Of a stretch of DNA of 8,408 bases, positions 1 to 7,129 are shown in pieces; position 1 is the first letter of the stretch; each line of letters opens with the position of its first letter. Origin of the DNA: Prevotella sp. (GTDB taxonomy: Bacteria > Bacteroidota > Bacteroidia > Bacteroidales > Bacteroidaceae); assembly GCA_017430675.1 (NCBI GenBank), contig JAFRMM010000144.1, positions 1 to 8,408 on the forward strand, given 5' to 3'. Under the pieces are notes generated by a model. It saw nothing but the letters and a program-made list of their open reading frames with translations, ran no database searches and was not told the origin of the DNA. A program made the translations under genes and the position numbers.

Positions 1-1431
1 AAACAGCACCAGGACAGTCATGATCTCAAGACGTCCCATCAGCATCAGCAGACAGAGTACCCATTTGATATGGTCTGCCATTCCAGACCACGTGATATTC
101 GCGCCGATGTCGTTAGCCAGCGATGGTCCCACGTTGCTGACACAACTCAGGGCTATGATAATGGAATTGACGCTGTCGATACCAGATATGATCATGATCG
201 TCGTCGTTACCAGCAGCATAAGGACCACGAGTACGAAGAAGGCAGAGAGGGCAATCAGTCTGGCACGAGGCACGTTCTGACCATTGATTCTGACAGGCAG
301 CACAGCATTGGGATGCAGGCTCTGACGGAAGTTGTTGCGAACCACCTTCAACAGCATCACACCACGGATACACTTGAATCCGCCGCTGGTACTACCTGCA
401 CAGGCACCGAGTAGCATCACACAGCCGATGATGATCCATGTCAGATGAGGCCATTGGGCCACATCAGCGCTATAGACACCTGTGGTAGTCATGAACGATA
501 CCACCTGGTAGAGTGATTCGCGGAAGGCCCGTTCGTAGTCATACCCCATCTGGAGTATCAGTGTTGACATGATTACCAAGGTGGCGATGGCTACTACCGT
601 GATATAGAGTTTGAACTCCGAATCCCTGAAAAGGTGTGTCAGACGGGTCTTGAAGATACTCACATATAATAAGGTGAAGTTGATACCTGCCAGGAACTGG
701 AAGATAATGGAGATATAGTCGATCTGAGGGGAGTTGAACACGTTGGTACCATCGTTATGGATGGAGAAACCGCCTGTTGCCGTTGTAGTCATCGAGTAGT
801 TCAGTGCCTCATACCAGTCCATACCTGCCGCCCAAAAGGAAACACCGCAGCCGATGGTCAGCAGCAGATAGATAGACCAGATCCACTTGGCAGTCGTCGT
901 CAGTCTTGGGTGCATTTTCGCCTTGATAGGACCCGTGGCCTCTGCTGCGAACACCTTCACACTACCCGCTACCAACGAGGGCAGAATGGCGATGGTGAAG
1001 AACACGATTCCCAAGCCGCCTACCCATTGGGTCAGCGATCGCCAGAACAGGATGCCGTGTGGCAGACACTCCACGTCGTCAAGGATCGAGGCACCTGTCG
1101 TCGTAAAGCCGGAGATCGTTTCAAAGTAGGCATCTGTCAGATTCGTGATGCTACCGTGGATCATGAAAGGGAACACGCCAAACAGCGAGAAGATCACCCA
1201 TACCGATGTCACGAGCAGATAGGCATCGTGACGGCTCAGGGTGTTCTGGGCATGACGGCCCATGAAGAGGAATAGGAAACCGCATCCGAAGGTGATCAGC
1301 ATCGACATGATAAACGCCATCTGGTCGTCTTCATGGAAGGCGATCGCCATAATGGCACACCATGACATAAAGAAGGCCTCGATAAACAGAAGGGAGCCGA
1401 TAATCTTACTGATGATACGGAAGTTTACCAT
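1..1431 (-). CDS. trkH: Trk potassium uptake channel subunit TrkH, C-terminus cut by window edge
   Basis: TrkH is the inner-membrane, ion-conducting subunit of the Trk potassium uptake system; it is gated by the cytosolic TrkA ring encoded just upstream. The frame is open from an ATG at 1431 to base 1, giving 477 codons without a stop. E. coli TrkH has about 483 residues, so only a few are missing. All four pore loops of the family are visible, each with its filter glycine: TTTGAS (Gly113), TATGGF (Gly220), TTTGVY (Gly318) and SNVGPS (Gly435). The N-terminus is hydrophobic, with two membrane segments in roughly the first 70 residues. The end contains the family signature MLMGRLEI followed by TVLVLF. 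The start codon overlaps the last 7 bases of trkA, which suggests translational coupling. KtrB/TrkG relatives share the pore, but the length and the TrkA partner favour TrkH. Confidence 0.95.
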   Translation of the reverse strand, partial: MVNFRIISKIIGSLLFIEAFFMSWCAIMAIAFHEDDQMAFIMSMLITFGCGFLFLFMGRHAQNTLSRHDAYLLVTSVWVIFSLFGVFPFMIHGSITNLTDAYFETISGFTTTGASILDDVECLPHGILFWRSLTQWVGGLGIVFFTIAILPSLVAGSVKVFAAEATGPIKAKMHPRLTTTAKWIWSIYLLLTIGCGVSFWAAGMDWYEALNYSMTTTATGGFSIHNDGTNVFNSPQIDYISIIFQFLAGINFTLLYVSIFKTRLTHLFRDSEFKLYITVVAIATLVIMSTLILQMGYDYERAFRESLYQVVSFMTTTGVYSADVAQWPHLTWIIIGCVMLLGACAGSTSGGFKCIRGVMLLKVVRNNFRQSLHPNAVLPVRINGQNVPRARLIALSAFFVLVVLMLLVTTTIMIISGIDSVNSIIIALSCVSNVGPSLANDIGANITWSGMADHIKWVLCLLMLMGRLEIMTVLVLF

Positions 1432-2780
1432 ATCGGACTATTTTTGAAGTATGTCTCGATGTTATGCAGTTTGGTTTCATGGCAGAACACCATGACAGAG
1501 TCGCCGGCTTCAATCTGGGAGTTACCATTCACCAGCATACCAGTACCCTTACGCACCAGTCCGCCAATGGTCACACCGAAGGGCAGTCCCAGGTCTTTTA
1601 CAGGTTTCTTAGTGACCTTCGATCCTTCGGCAGCCGTAAACTCAGCCACCTCAGCATCCACCAGCATCAGCGAGCGCATGTTGTCCACGTCGGCATCCAG
1701 CAGCATCTGGAAGATATGACTGGCAGCAATGGTCTTCTTATTGATGATCGTACCGATATCCAGACTCTCCGCCATATTCACGTAGTCCAGATTCTCCACC
1801 AGGGCAATTGTCTTTCTGACACCGAGTTTCTTCGCAGTCAGACAGGCCAGAATATTGGTCTCGGCATTCTCCGTCAGTGCCACGAAAGCCTGTGTGTGGC
1901 GGATACCTTCTTCCTGCAGCAGTCCTAAGTCACGTCCATCGCCGTGGATCACCATCGCCTCCTCATGTTCCAGCAGGTCGTTCAGTTTCTCACAGCGTCG
2001 TGAACTCTTCTCGATGATCTTCACGTTCATATAGTTGGGGATGGTCAGTGCAGCACGGACAGCCGTCTTACCACCACCCATGATGATCACGTTCTTCACA
2101 TCGGTATAGTGCTCCTTGCCTACGATCTTACGGATATAGGGGATATAGTCCTTGGTGGTCATGAAGTAGGCGAGGTCATTCACGTGCAACTCGTCCATAC
2201 CACCAGGGATCAACGTGTCGTCATCCCGTTTGATGGCTACGATATGATAGGGGTCGTCAGGTCCGCAGAGTTCACGCAGCGGACGGTTCAGGATCTCGGC
2301 CCCGTCCCTGAGTTTGATACCTAACAGCGTCAGGGCACCGTCGTGCACATCCCAGCGCTGTCTCACCCAGGAGAGTTTCAGACCGTTGGTGATGTCTTCT
2401 GCAGCCAGTACCTCTGGATAGATCAGTGAGTCGATGCCCAGGTTCTTGAAAAACTGATGCAGGTCGGGCGACAGATATTCGTAGTTGTCGATACGGGCCA
2501 CCGTCTTCTTGGCGCCAAGGGCATGGGCGAGGATACAGGCATTCATGTTGACGCTCTCTTCTGGGGTCACACCCACGAAGAGGTCTGCATGCTGCACACC
2601 TGCCTCCTTCAATGCCTTGATGCTGGTGGGTGAGGCCTGATAGGTCATCACGTCATACTCGCTCAACCCACTCAGTCGTTCACTGTCAGCGTCGATGAGC
2701 ACACAGTCCTGATGCTCGCCAGACAACAGCTTCGACAGGTGGGTACCTACGGCACCAGCACCGACAATCACAACTTTCAT
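1425..2780 (-). CDS. trkA: Trk potassium transport regulatory subunit TrkA
   Basis: TrkA is a peripheral cytosolic protein whose nucleotide-binding RCK domains form a ring under TrkH and control potassium flow. At 451 residues it matches the two-copy TrkA layout (E. coli 458): RCK-N (about 1-120), RCK-C (about 140-220), second RCK-N (about 228-350) and second RCK-C (about 370-447). The first Rossmann loop is GAGAVG (7-12), with an acidic residue ending strand two (Asp30), as expected for NAD(H). The second half carries GGGKTA (235-240), with Ala where the third Gly of GxGxxG would be, plus Glu257 and a GDGRD motif (280-284). The usual GN/DAS-type motif of the first half reads YQAS (47-50). 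The start ATG overlaps the dxs stop as ATGA, and its stop overlaps the trkH start, so all three genes are very likely translated from one transcript. No Shine-Dalgarno is evident. Confidence 0.95.
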   Translation of the reverse strand: MKVVIVGAGAVGTHLSKLLSGEHQDCVLIDADSERLSGLSEYDVMTYQASPTSIKALKEAGVQHADLFVGVTPEESVNMNACILAHALGAKKTVARIDNYEYLSPDLHQFFKNLGIDSLIYPEVLAAEDITNGLKLSWVRQRWDVHDGALTLLGIKLRDGAEILNRPLRELCGPDDPYHIVAIKRDDDTLIPGGMDELHVNDLAYFMTTKDYIPYIRKIVGKEHYTDVKNVIIMGGGKTAVRAALTIPNYMNVKIIEKSSRRCEKLNDLLEHEEAMVIHGDGRDLGLLQEEGIRHTQAFVALTENAETNILACLTAKKLGVRKTIALVENLDYVNMAESLDIGTIINKKTIAASHIFQMLLDADVDNMRSLMLVDAEVAEFTAAEGSKVTKKPVKDLGLPFGVTIGGLVRKGTGMLVNGNSQIEAGDSVMVFCHETKLHNIETYFKNSPIW

Positions 2781-4666
2781 ATTTCAGTAATGACTTTGAT
2801 AATACTCTCAGTGTCAAGTCCCACAATCTTTTGGAGTTCAGCCACCGTACCGTGCTCAACAAATTCGTCAGGCATACCCAAAAGGGTGACCTTCGGCTGA
2901 TAGCCGTGTTCGTTCATCCATTCCAGGACGGCAGAGCCGAGTCCGCCTTTCTTCACGCCATTCTCAATGGTGATCACACGCTTGAACTTGCGTCCCACCT
3001 CATCGAGGATCTGCTCGTCGATAGGTTTCAGGAATCGCATATCGTAGTGGGCTACGCTGACCTTGTTGCCGATCTTCTCAATCGCCTCAGTCACGTTATT
3101 ACCTATCGGACCGATACTCAGCACAGCCACGTCAGTACCCTCATGCAGTTTACGACCCGTACCCACCTTCACCTCTTCAAGCGGACAACGCCAGTCCTGC
3201 AGCACACCACCGCCTCGTGGATAACGGATCACGAACGGTCCCTTATCAGGCAGTTGAGCGGTGTACATCAGTCGGCGCAGTTCATGCTCGTCCATCGGCG
3301 ATGAGATCGTCAGGTTTGGAATCGGGCGCAGGGCAGCCAGGTCGAAGGCGCCATGATGCGTTGGTCCGTCTTCACCCACCAGTCCGGCACGGTCGAAACA
3401 GAACACCATGTTCAGATTCAACAGCGCCACATCGTGGATGATATTGTCGAAGGCACGTTGTGCAAAGGCACTATAGATATTACAGAACGGCAGCAGACCG
3501 TCTTTCGCCATACCGCCAGAGAAGGTCACGGCATGGCCTTCAGCAATACCCACGTCGAAGGTGCGCTCCGGCATCTCCTTCATCATGATGTTCATTGAAC
3601 AGCCTGAAGGCATCGCAGGTGTCACACCCACGATCTTCGGATTCTGCTGGGCCAACTCTAACAGCGTATGACCAAACACGTCCTGATACTTCTGGGGCTT
3701 GGTGGGATCCTTGTCGATGATACGCTCACCCGTCTCTGGGTCAAACTTGCCAGGGGCATGCCAGATGGTCACGTCCTTCTCTGCAGGGGCATAGCCATGA
3801 CCCTTCTGAGTGTGCAGGTGCAACAGTCTCGGACCTTTCATCTCCTTGATCAGTCTCAGGATACGAACCAGTTCCTTCACGTCGTGTCCGTCAAACGGAC
3901 CGAAGTAACGGATATCCATACCGTCGAAGATGTTCTTCTGATGGGCGATGGCACTCTTGATGGCATTCGACAGACGCTGGATGCCCTTCTTACGGTCATC
4001 GTTCATCAGGCCTTTCTTATACATCCAACGGGTGGCCTTGAACTTGATGGCGTTATAGGTCTCGTTGGTGTTCAGTCCCAGCAGATACTGCTTCATACCG
4101 CCCACCGAGCGGTCGATACTCATGTTGTTGTCGTTGAGGATGATCAGCAGGTCGTTGGGGGATGATGATACATTGTTCAGTCCCTCAAAGGCCAGTCCGC
4201 CAGAGAGCGCACCGTCACCGATCACTGCCACCACATGTCGCTTGTCATTACCCTCCAACTTCGCAGCCACAGCCATACCCAGGGCTGCCGATACAGAGTT
4301 GCTGGCATGTCCGCAGGCAAAGGTGTCGTACTCGCTTTCAGAGGGAGAGGGGAAGGGCTTGATGCCGCCCAACTTACGGTTCGTACAGAACTTTTCGCGA
4401 CGTCCCGTCAGGATCTTATGACCGTAAGCCTGATGACCTACGTCCCACACGATTCTGTCGTCAGGGGTATTATAGACATAATGCAGCGCCACCGTGATTT
4501 CCACCACACCGAGACTCGATGCCAGATGACCGGGGTTAACTGCTACCTCCTGCACGATATCTTCGCGCAACTCCTTACAGAGTTGAGGCAGTTCTTCAAC
4601 TGATAATTTGCGCAAATCCTCAGGATATTGGATCTTATTTAGTAATGTAAACTCCTTCTTGTCCAC
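2777..4666 (-). CDS. dxs: 1-deoxy-D-xylulose-5-phosphate synthase
   Basis: DXS is a cytosolic thiamine-diphosphate enzyme that condenses pyruvate and glyceraldehyde 3-phosphate to DXP, the first step of the MEP isoprenoid route (DXP also feeds thiamine and pyridoxal synthesis in many bacteria). The 629 residues are full length (E. coli 620). The thiamine-diphosphate motif runs from GDG (150-152) to NDN (178-180). Other family marks are NPGH (His47), [15 protein letters not shown] (75-89), the catalytic Glu376 in [15 protein letters not shown], Arg404, the [15 protein letters not shown] block (428-442) and Arg481 in RYPRG. The residue after the catalytic Glu is Gly rather than the E. coli Gln, which I recall as usual in Bacteroidales. 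The start is GTG at 4666: an in-frame TAA lies 12 bases upstream, no ATG lies between, and the N-terminal length before [10 protein letters not shown] fits relatives. It is first gene of a dxs-trkA-trkH operon with its own promoter at 4688-4719. Confidence 0.96.
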   Translation of the reverse strand: MDKKEFTLLNKIQYPEDLRKLSVEELPQLCKELREDIVQEVAVNPGHLASSLGVVEITVALHYVYNTPDDRIVWDVGHQAYGHKILTGRREKFCTNRKLGGIKPFPSPSESEYDTFACGHASNSVSAALGMAVAAKLEGNDKRHVVAVIGDGALSGGLAFEGLNNVSSSPNDLLIILNDNNMSIDRSVGGMKQYLLGLNTNETYNAIKFKATRWMYKKGLMNDDRKKGIQRLSNAIKSAIAHQKNIFDGMDIRYFGPFDGHDVKELVRILRLIKEMKGPRLLHLHTQKGHGYAPAEKDVTIWHAPGKFDPETGERIIDKDPTKPQKYQDVFGHTLLELAQQNPKIVGVTPAMPSGCSMNIMMKEMPERTFDVGIAEGHAVTFSGGMAKDGLLPFCNIYSAFAQRAFDNIIHDVALLNLNMVFCFDRAGLVGEDGPTHHGAFDLAALRPIPNLTISSPMDEHELRRLMYTAQLPDKGPFVIRYPRGGGVLQDWRCPLEEVKVGTGRKLHEGTDVAVLSIGPIGNNVTEAIEKIGNKVSVAHYDMRFLKPIDEQILDEVGRKFKRVITIENGVKKGGLGSAVLEWMNEHGYQPKVTLLGMPDEFVEHGTVAELQKIVGLDTESIIKVITEI

Positions 4667-4687
4667 AGTAATATTTTAATTATGGTG

Positions 4688-4719
4688 CAAAGGTACGCCA
4701 AAATTTGTAAAAAACAAAA
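4688..4719 (-). promoter_or_regulatory. Bacteroidetes-type promoter of dxs-trkA-trkH
   Basis: On the minus strand a -33 element TTTTG (4719-4715) is followed by 19 bases and then TACCTTTG (4695-4688), an exact match to the Bacteroidetes -7 consensus TAnnTTTG. Transcription would start near 4680-4684, leaving a leader of only about 15 bases before the GTG at 4666 and no room for a riboswitch. The call rests on motif and spacing only. Confidence 0.8.
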
Positions 4720-4732
4720 TTTTTCTCAAAAA
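4700..4732. other. Spaced A/T-tracts between the divergent promoters, possible curved DNA
   Basis: This stretch of the dxs/lplA intergenic region is almost pure A+T: AAAATTT (4700-4706), A6 (4709-4714), AAAATTTTT (4716-4724) and A5 (4728-4732). Centres are roughly one helical turn apart, a pattern known to bend DNA. It covers the spacer and -33 element of the dxs promoter and extends toward the ligase promoter. That it bends DNA or aids polymerase binding is inference. Confidence 0.4.
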
Positions 4733-4753
4733 TATTCGGTTTATGGGCAATTG

Positions 4754-4785
4754 TTTTGTTGGTTTGGCAAAAAGTTGTAAATTTG
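4754..4785 (+). promoter_or_regulatory. Bacteroidetes-type promoter of the lplA-gcvTHP operon
   Basis: A -33 element TTTTG (4754-4758), a 19-base spacer and TAAATTTG (4778-4785) reproduce the Bacteroidetes promoter with the same spacing as the divergent dxs promoter. The start of transcription would fall near 4789-4793, leaving a leader of about 25 bases. This rules out the upstream in-frame ATG at 4743 as the ligase start and leaves no space for a glycine riboswitch. The two divergent -33 elements are 34 bases apart, so a single regulator could affect both; no operator is recognisable. Confidence 0.8.
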
Positions 4786-4800
4786 CAGAAAATTTGCAGA
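4779..4800 (+). repeat. Exact 11-base tandem duplication at the ligase promoter
   Basis: AAATTTGCAGA occurs twice back to back, at 4779-4789 and 4790-4800. The first copy supplies the end of the -7 element (TAAATTTG). The second begins near the predicted transcription start and carries ATTTG without the required TA, since the base before it is G-A rather than T-A. A slippage duplication in the 5' leader is the simplest reading. Confidence 0.85.
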
Positions 4801-4814
4801 ACGAAGTTAAGGGT

Positions 4815-5525
4815 ATGAAATATATCACGCTGCCGACATCAGAGGTCCGTCGCCTGTCGTTCTATCTGGCGATGGAGGAGTATGTGGCGCGTCATCTCGA
4901 TGAACCCGACTGCTTCTTCCTGTGGCAGGTGTCGCCGAGTGTGATCTTCGGGCGCAACCAGGTACTGGAGAACGAGGTGGATGTCGATTACTGCCGTGCC
5001 CATGGCATCCGGCTCTATCGACGCAAGAGTGGGGGCGGCTGTGTGTATGCCGACATGGACAATCTCATGTGGTCATTCATCACCTCCGAGGAGAATGTGA
5101 ACTTCGCCTTCAACCGCTTCATCAACATGGTGCTGCTGGTACTGCGGAAGATGGGCATCGAGGCCACGGGTACGAGTCATAACGATGTGATGATCGGCGA
5201 CAGGAAGGTCTGTGGAACGGCCTGCTACCATCTGGAGGGCAGGAGTATCGTACACAGCACGATGCTTTACGACACGAACATGGAGCATATGCTTCACGCC
5301 ATCACACCGAGTCGGGAGAAACTGCAGAAGAAAGGCATCGAGAGCGTCCGACAGCGCATCACCCTGTTGAAAGACTACACCTCGCTGCCGCTTGACGACG
5401 TGAAGACATTGATACGCGAAACCCTCTGCCAAGGCTCGCGGATGCTGACACCCGCAGAGGTGGCTGCCATCGAAACACTGGAACAAACCTATCTGAAAGA
5501 AGAATTTATTAAAATATTACAATAG
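4815..5525 (+). CDS. lplA: Short lipoate-protein ligase (LplA family)
   Basis: Members activate lipoate with ATP and attach it to a lysine of lipoyl-dependent proteins such as GcvH or 2-oxoacid dehydrogenase E2. The 236 residues contain the BPL/LplA catalytic fold: RRKSGGGCVYAD (69-80), matching the family RRxSGGG pattern, then SHNDVMIGDRKVCGTA (121-136), where Lys131 aligns with the catalytic Lys of LplA, and a conserved-looking His147 in SIVHSTMLYD. E. coli LplA has about 338 residues; the C-terminal accessory domain is largely absent here, with only a short helical tail (about 190-236). The ATG at 4815 is chosen because the longer frame from 4743 begins upstream of the promoter; AAGGG just before 4815 may be a weak ribosome site. 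It leads the glycine cleavage operon, 3 bases before gcvT, which points to GcvH as substrate. A lipoyl- or octanoyl-transferase role is possible; Lys131 favours a ligase. Confidence 0.85.
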   Translation: MKYITLPTSEVRRLSFYLAMEEYVARHLDEPDCFFLWQVSPSVIFGRNQVLENEVDVDYCRAHGIRLYRRKSGGGCVYADMDNLMWSFITSEENVNFAFNRFINMVLLVLRKMGIEATGTSHNDVMIGDRKVCGTACYHLEGRSIVHSTMLYDTNMEHMLHAITPSREKLQKKGIESVRQRITLLKDYTSLPLDDVKTLIRETLCQGSRMLTPAEVAAIETLEQTYLKEEFIKILQ

Positions 5526-5528
5526 TCT

Positions 5529-6638
5529 ATGGCAATAAAACAAGAATTGGAAAAACGGGAGAAACGCACCTGTCTCCACGACAAGCATTTGTCGTTGGGG
5601 GCCATGATGGTGTCGTTTGGTGGCTTCGACATGCCGTTGCTCTATCAGAATGCGGGTATCGCTCCGGAGCATTATGCAGTACGTGAGAAGGTGGGACTGT
5701 TTGATGTCTCCCATATGGGAGAGGTCATCGTACGCGGCTCGGATGCCGAACGTTATGTGAACCACATCTTCACCAACGATGTCACTGCGATGCCTGTAGG
5801 TAAGATCCTCTACGGTATGATGTGCTACGAGAACGGTGGTACCGTCGATGACCTTTTGGTCTATAAGTTGGGAGAGAATGATTTCTTCCTCGTGATCAAT
5901 GCCGCCAATATCGATAAGGACTGGGCTTGGATGCAACAGCATGCCGAGGGCTTCGACATCTCGCTGCGCAATGCTTCAGACGACTATGGACAGTTGGCTG
6001 TTCAGGGGCCCGAGTCGGAGCATATCATGGAGACGGTGTTGGGCCTGCCCTGTAAGGAACTGACGTTCTATACTGTCAAGATGATTGGCGATGTCATCGT
6101 CAGTCGTACAGGCTATACAGGTGAGGACGGCTTTGAGATCTATGCCGCGCCCGACTATATCCGCTCCTGTTGGGATAAGATGATTGCTGCAGGCGTACAA
6201 CCTTGCGGACTGGGTTGTCGCGACACCCTGCGCTTTGAGGTGGGACTGCCCCTCTATGGCGATGAACTCTCAGAGGATATCACCCCTGTGATGGCAGGTC
6301 TGACGATGTTCGTAAAATTGGATAAGCCCGAATTCATCGGCAAGGAGGCACTCGCCAAACAGAAGACAGAGGGCCCTGCGAAGAAATTGGTCGGCATCGA
6401 ACTCTTCGACAAAGCCATCCCCCGTCATGGTTATCCCGTGCTGAATATGCAGGGCGAACCCATCGGAGAGGTGACCACAGGCTATCACACGCTCTCTACC
6501 GATAAGAGTGTCTGCATGGCTTTGGTTGATGCCGCCTACTCCAAACTCGACACCGAGGTACAGATCCAGATCCGTAAGAAGGTGTTCCCCGGTAAAGTGA
6601 TCAAAAAGCAATTCTATAATAAAAACTATAAGAAATAA
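5529..6638 (+). CDS. gcvT: Glycine cleavage system T protein (aminomethyltransferase)
   Basis: GcvT takes the aminomethyl group from the lipoyl arm of GcvH and transfers its carbon to tetrahydrofolate, giving 5,10-methylene-THF and ammonia. The 369 residues match the family (E. coli 364). Visible marks are GLFDVSHMGE (56-65), the catalytic Asp107 in GGTVDDLLVY (aligns with E. coli Asp97), LAVQGP (156-161), the folate-site SRTGYTGEDGFEI (192-204, Glu199) and GLGCRDTLRFEVGLPLYG (227-244, Arg231). The N-terminus has about 10 extra, charged residues before the usual start of the fold. In the C-terminal barrel the common VTSGTxSP motif reads VTTGYHTLS (315-323), and the tail is basic and tyrosine-rich. 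From memory this is a divergent branch relative to Bacteroides GcvT. It sits 3 bases after the ligase and 14 before gcvH, with no promoter between, so cotranscription is very likely. Confidence 0.95.
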   Translation: MAIKQELEKREKRTCLHDKHLSLGAMMVSFGGFDMPLLYQNAGIAPEHYAVREKVGLFDVSHMGEVIVRGSDAERYVNHIFTNDVTAMPVGKILYGMMCYENGGTVDDLLVYKLGENDFFLVINAANIDKDWAWMQQHAEGFDISLRNASDDYGQLAVQGPESEHIMETVLGLPCKELTFYTVKMIGDVIVSRTGYTGEDGFEIYAAPDYIRSCWDKMIAAGVQPCGLGCRDTLRFEVGLPLYGDELSEDITPVMAGLTMFVKLDKPEFIGKEALAKQKTEGPAKKLVGIELFDKAIPRHGYPVLNMQGEPIGEVTTGYHTLSTDKSVCMALVDAAYSKLDTEVQIQIRKKVFPGKVIKKQFYNKNYKK

Positions 6639-6652
6639 AACTATAAAGAATT

Positions 6653-7033
6653 ATGGCTAAAGTAATTGAAGGACTCTACTACTCGGAGTCACACGAATTT
6701 GTGAGAGTAGAAGGTGACTATGGTTTCGTAGGAATCACGGATTATGCTCAGAACGCATTAGGCAATGTGGTCTATGTGGATATGCCTGAGGTTGATGACG
6801 AGGTAACGGCTGGTGAGGAGTTTGGCGCTGTGGAGAGTGTCAAGGCTGCCAGCGACCTGATCTCACCTGTCAGCGGAACCGTCGTAGAGGTCAACGAAGC
6901 CCTCGACGATCAGCCCGAACTCATCAACGAGGATGCTTTCGAGAACTGGATCATCAAGGTGCAACTCTCTGACAAGGCCGACCTCGACAACCTGATGGAT
7001 GCTAAGGCATATGCTGCCTTCTGTGAGAAATAA
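6653..7033 (+). CDS. gcvH: Glycine cleavage system H protein
   Basis: GcvH is the small lipoylated carrier that shuttles the aminomethyl group from GcvP to GcvT and is reoxidised by the L protein. At 126 residues it has the normal family length (E. coli 129). The lipoylation site is Lys64 in FGAVESVKAASDLISPVSG, the family's ESVKA-type motif, and the following SPVSGTVVEVN is also typical. ITDYAQNALG (28-37) matches the conserved N-terminal region. It follows gcvT by 14 AT-rich bases without a clear ribosome site. Downstream, a 96-base gap with a long inverted repeat separates it from gcvPA. Lys64 is the likely substrate of the ligase encoded at the head of the operon. Confidence 0.97.
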   Translation: MAKVIEGLYYSESHEFVRVEGDYGFVGITDYAQNALGNVVYVDMPEVDDEVTAGEEFGAVESVKAASDLISPVSGTVVEVNEALDDQPELINEDAFENWIIKVQLSDKADLDNLMDAKAYAAFCEK

Positions 7034-7038
7034 AAATA

Positions 7039-7113
7039 GCAACGGACGACAGGACTTAAAGGACTCTTTCTGTAGAGAATCTAAAAAGTCGTATTAGTCT
7101 TGTAGTCCGTTGC
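7039..7113. repeat. Imperfect 27-base inverted repeat (hairpin) between gcvH and gcvPA
   Basis: Left arm 7039-7065 and right arm 7087-7113 pair over 27 positions with 22 identities in the reverse-complement comparison, plus one G-U wobble if transcribed. The outer 9 bases are perfect (GCAACGGAC against GTCCGTTGC). The loop is about 21 bases. The left arm also holds a 9-base quasi-repeat, AGGACTTAA then AGGACTCTT. The element begins 5 bases after the gcvH stop and ends 16 bases before the gcvPA start. It is not a standard terminator: no T-run directly follows the stem, and the operon must continue into gcvPA. It could be a REP/MITE-like intergenic palindrome, an RNA stability element or an attenuator. 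Confidence 0.75.
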
Positions 7114-7129
7114 CAAATATTGGATTTTT

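Noticed and set aside
757..1275. 172-codon open frame on the plus strand opposite trkH
   Set aside because: It is antisense to a clear membrane protein gene with all four pore loops, and its translation shows no recognisable fold; the same holds for other frames antisense to trkA, dxs, gcvT and gcvPA.
4743..4814. 24-residue N-terminal extension of the lipoate ligase from an upstream in-frame ATG
   Set aside because: This ATG lies upstream of the -33/-7 promoter that drives the gene, and the extension does not resemble the family; the ATG at 4815 begins the recognisable fold.
4786..4814. Possible glycine riboswitch ahead of the glycine cleavage operon
   Set aside because: The predicted leader is about 25 bases, far too short for a glycine aptamer, and no such fold is seen upstream.
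7095..7102. TAGTCTTG as a -7 element for a separate gcvPA promoter
   Set aside because: It has one mismatch to TAnnTTTG and no TTTG-type element about 19 bases upstream; it lies inside the hairpin arm.
7039..7129. Inverted repeat plus TTTTT (7126-7129 region) as an intrinsic terminator
   Set aside because: The T-run is separated from the stem by more than 10 bases, the stem is not GC-rich throughout, and gcvPA has no other visible promoter.
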